A stretch of 64,000 nt of DNA from Epiperipatus broadwayi (lineage: Eukaryota; Onychophora; Udeonychophora; Euonychophora; Peripatidae). Below, one piece after another: positions 62,301-64,000 of this stretch. Position numbers and translations under genes: made by a program. The stretch covers positions 12,006,348 to 12,070,347 of the forward strand of contig JAQFVV010006203.1 of assembly GCA_028023455.1 (NCBI GenBank), given 5' to 3'. The number at the start of each line of letters is the position of its first letter. Position 1 is the stretch's first letter. Under the pieces are notes generated by a model. It was given only the letters and a program-made list of their open reading frames with translations. It searched no databases and was not told the DNA's origin.

Positions 62301-62675
62301 AAGAAGAAGTGGACACCCGGAATTGTTATAAATCCAGTGTCTAGAGTTATTTATAAGATTGGAAAATGGTCTTTCTGTATGGAGACATGTAAACCACATA
62401 AGGAGAAGTTCAGCAGTTATACTATTAGATGATAACAAGACTCTTATTGAAACTGCTCACCAGTGGGAATTTTTAACAAAAAGGGACAGGGAAATGCTAC
62501 CATAAATTCCACAGGAAAAGAATCTTGTTGAACTAGAGACATTAAGTGTGATACAAGGAAGAACAGACTCCACTAACTCTGCACACAATCAGACCTGAAA
62601 AGTGAGAGACCTCTTGTTCTCCGAAACTCACAAGAATGCAGATTACCAATCAGACTATGTTCTAGAATGAAGGGG
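62301..62675 (+). other. Gypsy 3' internal region
   Basis: Degenerate remainder of pol, then GAATGAAGGGG at 62665-62675, a short polypurine tract directly before the 3' LTR. Confidence 0.5.
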
Positions 62676-63155
62676 TGTGCTGAATGGACTGATTAACTCT
62701 AGAAATAATGATTAGAGGGGTTGGTGAGCATAGAAGAGTTGATGAAAAGAGTGAAATAAAAAAAGAATGTTTTTCTTTTATTTTTTCTCCCGATTAGCAT
62801 ATTCCCTGATTAATGGATATATTAAGGCTGTAAGCCTAAAAGTAGAACAAATAAAGGAGTTAACCACCTGTACAAAATAGTTGTAATCTAAGGACTGCTA
62901 AAAATATAATGAACTGTATCAATATGAGATAATAGAAAGGGACTACATTAGTTTTAGTTCCACCGTAAATAATGTATCATCGGATAACTGATATAACAAT
63001 TGCAAGGTTAATAATCTACAGTTTTTTGTATCTTAATTTCATGTTATAAATCCTTTTCATTTACTATAATAATAAAATAACTAAGTTATAAACCTCTACG
63101 AGTCCAACCTTATTTATGCAATTTCAGCTGAGTTTTAACTCCCTGAAAACACTCA
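62676..63155 (+). repeat. Gypsy 3' LTR
   Basis: About 480 bp, TGTGCTGAATGG... to ...AACACTCA. Matches the 5' LTR with scattered changes (for example CCTGATTAATGG versus CCTGATGAGTGG). AATAAA-type signals are present. Confidence 0.78.
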
Positions 63156-63602
63156 AAGACAAATATATGAATGAAGCATATTATTATATTAAAAATAATT
63201 TGACTAATTGTATGAATATTTATAAAACTTCTACAAATTTGGTTAATGATTGGTTGATTAAAAATGAATGAAAAATTATATAGGTTGATATATATATATA
63301 ATTGTATAAAAATGCACGCAATATTGTTTAACATATTGTTATGATATAATCAATTGTTTTGTAATTATTGAATTTATTTATTTATTTATTTTGTTTTAAT
63401 TATTTATATTACTATTGTTGGTTTTAATACCATTATTGGACACTGGATGGTTTTATGTCAGGTGATTCGTTAACGTTATATAGATTAGTAACATTTGAAA
63501 AGGGCACCAAAGCTGGTGCTAGATAAGCTTTTTATGCATAAAATTATTATTTGATTATATAGCTCTTGTAAAGAATTATTATTATTTTTTGATGATTATT
63601 TT
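63156..63602 (+). pseudogene. Penelope-like element C: coding end and 3' UTR after the gypsy insertion
   Basis: Starts AAGACAAATATATGAA, continuing the PLE reading that stopped at 57892. It encodes YYIKNNLTNCMNIYKTS and VNDWLIKNE-stop, then a 3' UTR with GGGCACCAAAGCTGGTGCT and a T-rich end. It is an inverted match to 57280-57640. Confidence 0.8.
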
Positions 63603-64000
63603 ATGGAAGAGCAGCATAAGAATTTTTATTCCTTTCTAATTTTGAATTTACAAATTATATATGTTACAACAGAAATTTCTTTTTTCTCTCTATGTGATGC
63701 AATATATGACGTTAGTTCAACCTGATATTCCAGTTCTTATCAAGTGAAATTCCAAAAGAGTTAAATTGATTCCTAGCTAAACAGAACTGATATTAAAAAT
63801 AGTGACTTCTTAAATTATTAATATAATTTTCTTTTTATAATTGACTCTATGCTACAAATATAAAAACAATTATTTTATTTTCTTATCGCAGTATCCAAAA
63901 GTTTATCAGAACTCTTTTATCATTTTAAATAAATATTAGTTTTTTCTTGTATAAAATCCATTAATGTTATTTATTTATATTCTCTGTAGAAATTTATAAA
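63603..64000. other. No gene seen
   Basis: AT-rich flank after PLE C. Confidence 0.45.

Larger units (their letters stand above)
57893..63155 (+). mobile_element. Ty3/gypsy LTR retrotransposon, decayed, inserted in PLE C
   Basis: LTRs at both ends begin TG and end CA. A 5-bp target duplication is visible as GAGAC (57888-57892) and AAGAC (63156-63160); the undisturbed minus PLE copy at 57280-57650 has AAGAC at this point. Internal order gag, CCHC, protease, RT, RNase H, integrase is that of Ty3/gypsy. Frameshifts, stops, a deletion in the integrase and a 190-bp repeat insertion make it non-functional. Confidence 0.88.

Overview
This is an AT-rich (about 70-75% A+T by eye) eukaryotic nuclear window dominated by transposable elements and simple repeats. 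It is almost certainly from an invertebrate animal. The only host gene piece I can support is one spliced exon of a CYP2-clan cytochrome P450 (37440-37958). Intron-type splice sites, Penelope-like elements, an APE-type LINE, a Ty3/gypsy element, TA-flanked DNA transposons and very long (ATT)n arrays all fit a metazoan. The sequence alone does not let me name the phylum.

Layout. At 1.26-9.8 kb a Penelope-like element (PLE) is split by a 7.9-kb LTR-type element. That element has 2.7-kb direct terminal repeats (1321-4016 and 6485-9208) with TG...CA ends and a 4-bp ATGT target duplication. Its 2.47-kb interior has no pol gene, only a repeat-rich ORF on the minus strand cut by one in-frame TAG. 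9.8-14.1 kb shows no recognisable gene. 14.1-15.6 kb is a second PLE whose RT (minus) and GIY-YIG (plus) parts lie head to head. 20-22 kb carries two long AAT/ATT arrays. 22.2-25.7 kb is a 5'-truncated LINE with an open 1042-codon EN-RT frame on the minus strand.

25.7-37 kb is mostly unassigned intergenic or intronic DNA with microsatellites and short interspersed repeats. The P450 exon at 37.4 kb is followed by a 1.6-kb Tigger/pogo-like DNA transposon (39.15-40.79 kb), an 845-bp TA-flanked MITE (45.72-46.56 kb), and a cluster of striking palindromes (44.4, 44.5, 46.6-46.9, 49.8-50.0 kb). 50.6-56.3 kb is featureless. 56.3-56.9 kb is a polypyrimidine tract.

57.3-63.6 kb is a three-level nest: a 190-bp short interspersed repeat sits in the pol gene of a decayed Ty3/gypsy element (57893-63155, 5-bp TSD), which in turn sits in the GIY-YIG endonuclease of a PLE. 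That PLE also has an inverted partial copy at its left side.

Most elements are broken. The LINE frame is the only long open reading frame. All similarity statements are by eye and family assignments rest on motifs; no searches were run.
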